Assembly: GCF_008831285.2 (NCBI RefSeq)
Contig: NC_045147.1
Coordinates: 13,990,854-14,054,853 of the forward strand
Length of the DNA: 64,000 nt
From: Nymphaea colorata
Lineage: Eukaryota > Streptophyta > Magnoliopsida > Nymphaeales > Nymphaeaceae
Direction of reading: 5' to 3'
A program made the position numbers and the translations under genes. Below the pieces are notes generated by a model. It was given only the letters and a program-made list of their open reading frames with translations. It was not told where the DNA came from and did no database searches. The first letter of the stretch is position 1; each line of letters opens with the position of its first letter. Below are positions 63,073 through 64,000 of the stretch, in pieces.

Positions 63073-64000
63073 CTTAACTGTAAGGCGCATGGTTGTTGTT
63101 ACTGTGGAACTTGAAAGAGAAGATTATAGAAAATAGAAAAGCATTGAATATATGATATTTATTTAAAACTAAATCCCATTAGAACCCAACCAGATGTTGT
63201 TTCTTAAATCCAAATACAATCCGTTCTCATAAACGGCGAACATTAAAAAACGAGACGTTGAAAACTGTGGAAGAGAGAACCTTGGGAAAATACTTAAAGG
63301 ACGTCGGCCGGCCAACCATTGTACAAAGATGTCGATGGGCGGAGGAGCTTTAGGGGTTATGCTCTTAGCGGGAGAGCGCGGTGAGGCGCACCTTTCCGTA
63401 TACGTATTCGCACTCGTATGGCCATCAAACTCAGTCGCAATCCATCAACAGGAAAGGAACCGTTCCATTGGAGCCCTTTCAAATCCAAACGGGCACTTAG
63501 AACAATCTATTGGCAAGTTCATTTAATATTTTGCTTCCTTTTTATCTTTTGACGTAATTTGTTTCGGAATACTTCATTAATGCATAGTACTTGGTTTAGG
63601 TCACCCGCGTTTCTATGAAAAGGGTTTACTTACCAATAGTTCAAACCACATACATGAAAGTAAACTATAAACAACGGTAGGAGTGAAGTTGGAAATTTTA
63701 TTTTATGAAACAATAAACATAAATATATAGTAAACAAAATTTTAATTGGTCATAAAGCAGGTCTCATGGACTTAGATTCATCCAAACTAAACCACTAATG
63801 TAAGTTTTTAGATTGCACTTGTCTTTTCAGTTGCAGTTTTCTGTAAATATAAATATATTTCTTTACACAACTCCGAAACGATAAATGTACGCATTTTAGT
63901 AAGGTCATCCTGGATGTATGTTGTACCAAAAAATTCATATGAATTAAGATGGGAAAAGGGCATGAATTAAGAAAACAAAAAAATAATTTGGAAAAATGCG
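63073..64000. repeat. Right arm of the inverted duplication (flanking DNA)
   Basis: 63073-63398 matches the complement of 41896-42409, and 63398-64000 matches the complement of 37717-38547. Homology is still present at the last base of the window, so the duplication continues beyond it. Confidence 0.85.

Overview
The window is nuclear DNA from a flowering plant. The evidence is the classic plant actin gene structure (leader intron plus coding introns after codon 20, within codon 152 and after codon 356), secreted hydroxyproline-rich cell-wall proteins, nodulin-21-like vacuolar iron transporter homologues, a Ty1/copia element with an initiator-Met tRNA primer site, and AT-rich intergenic DNA full of microsatellites and small non-autonomous DNA transposons. 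I cannot name the species.

Layout: 1-1.4 kb is repeat DNA (an AT microsatellite and a tandem duplication holding a small hAT-like element). An extensin-like gene lies at 1.55-2.4 kb (+). From about 6.4 to 29.5 kb there is a tandem array of three actin genes, all on the + strand (ATGs at 7948, 17199 and 26745; spacing 9.25 and 9.55 kb). The second and third encode the same 377-residue protein; the first differs at four residues. The repeat unit also carries a small secreted proline-rich protein gene: intact after actin 1 (12158-12475), decayed after actin 2 (about 19935-20251), not seen after actin 3. A tRNA-Pro(AGG) gene lies at 34611-34682. Two vacuolar iron transporter-like genes lie in tandem on the - strand (36692-37405 and 42410-43111). 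From 43.2 to 54.6 kb there is little recognisable coding DNA, apart from weak possible exons and a small RING-H2 fragment at 54.65 kb. A broken Ty1/copia element with 302-bp LTRs and a 5-bp target duplication occupies 54827-59755. The last 1.35 kb (62652-64000) is an inverted copy of the iron transporter region: a truncated, frameshifted pseudogene of the second transporter, fused to DNA matching the upstream side of the first.

How it fits together: this is a locus shaped by local duplication (actin unit, transporter pair, inverted transporter copy) followed by decay and transposon insertion. The intact genes have ordinary household roles: cytoskeleton, cell wall, iron storage and translation. 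I did not find a convincing new biological system. The most useful leads are the actin and proline-rich-protein array, the inverted transporter duplication (which predicts another transporter copy just beyond the right edge), the small secreted peptide, and several transposons with readable ends.
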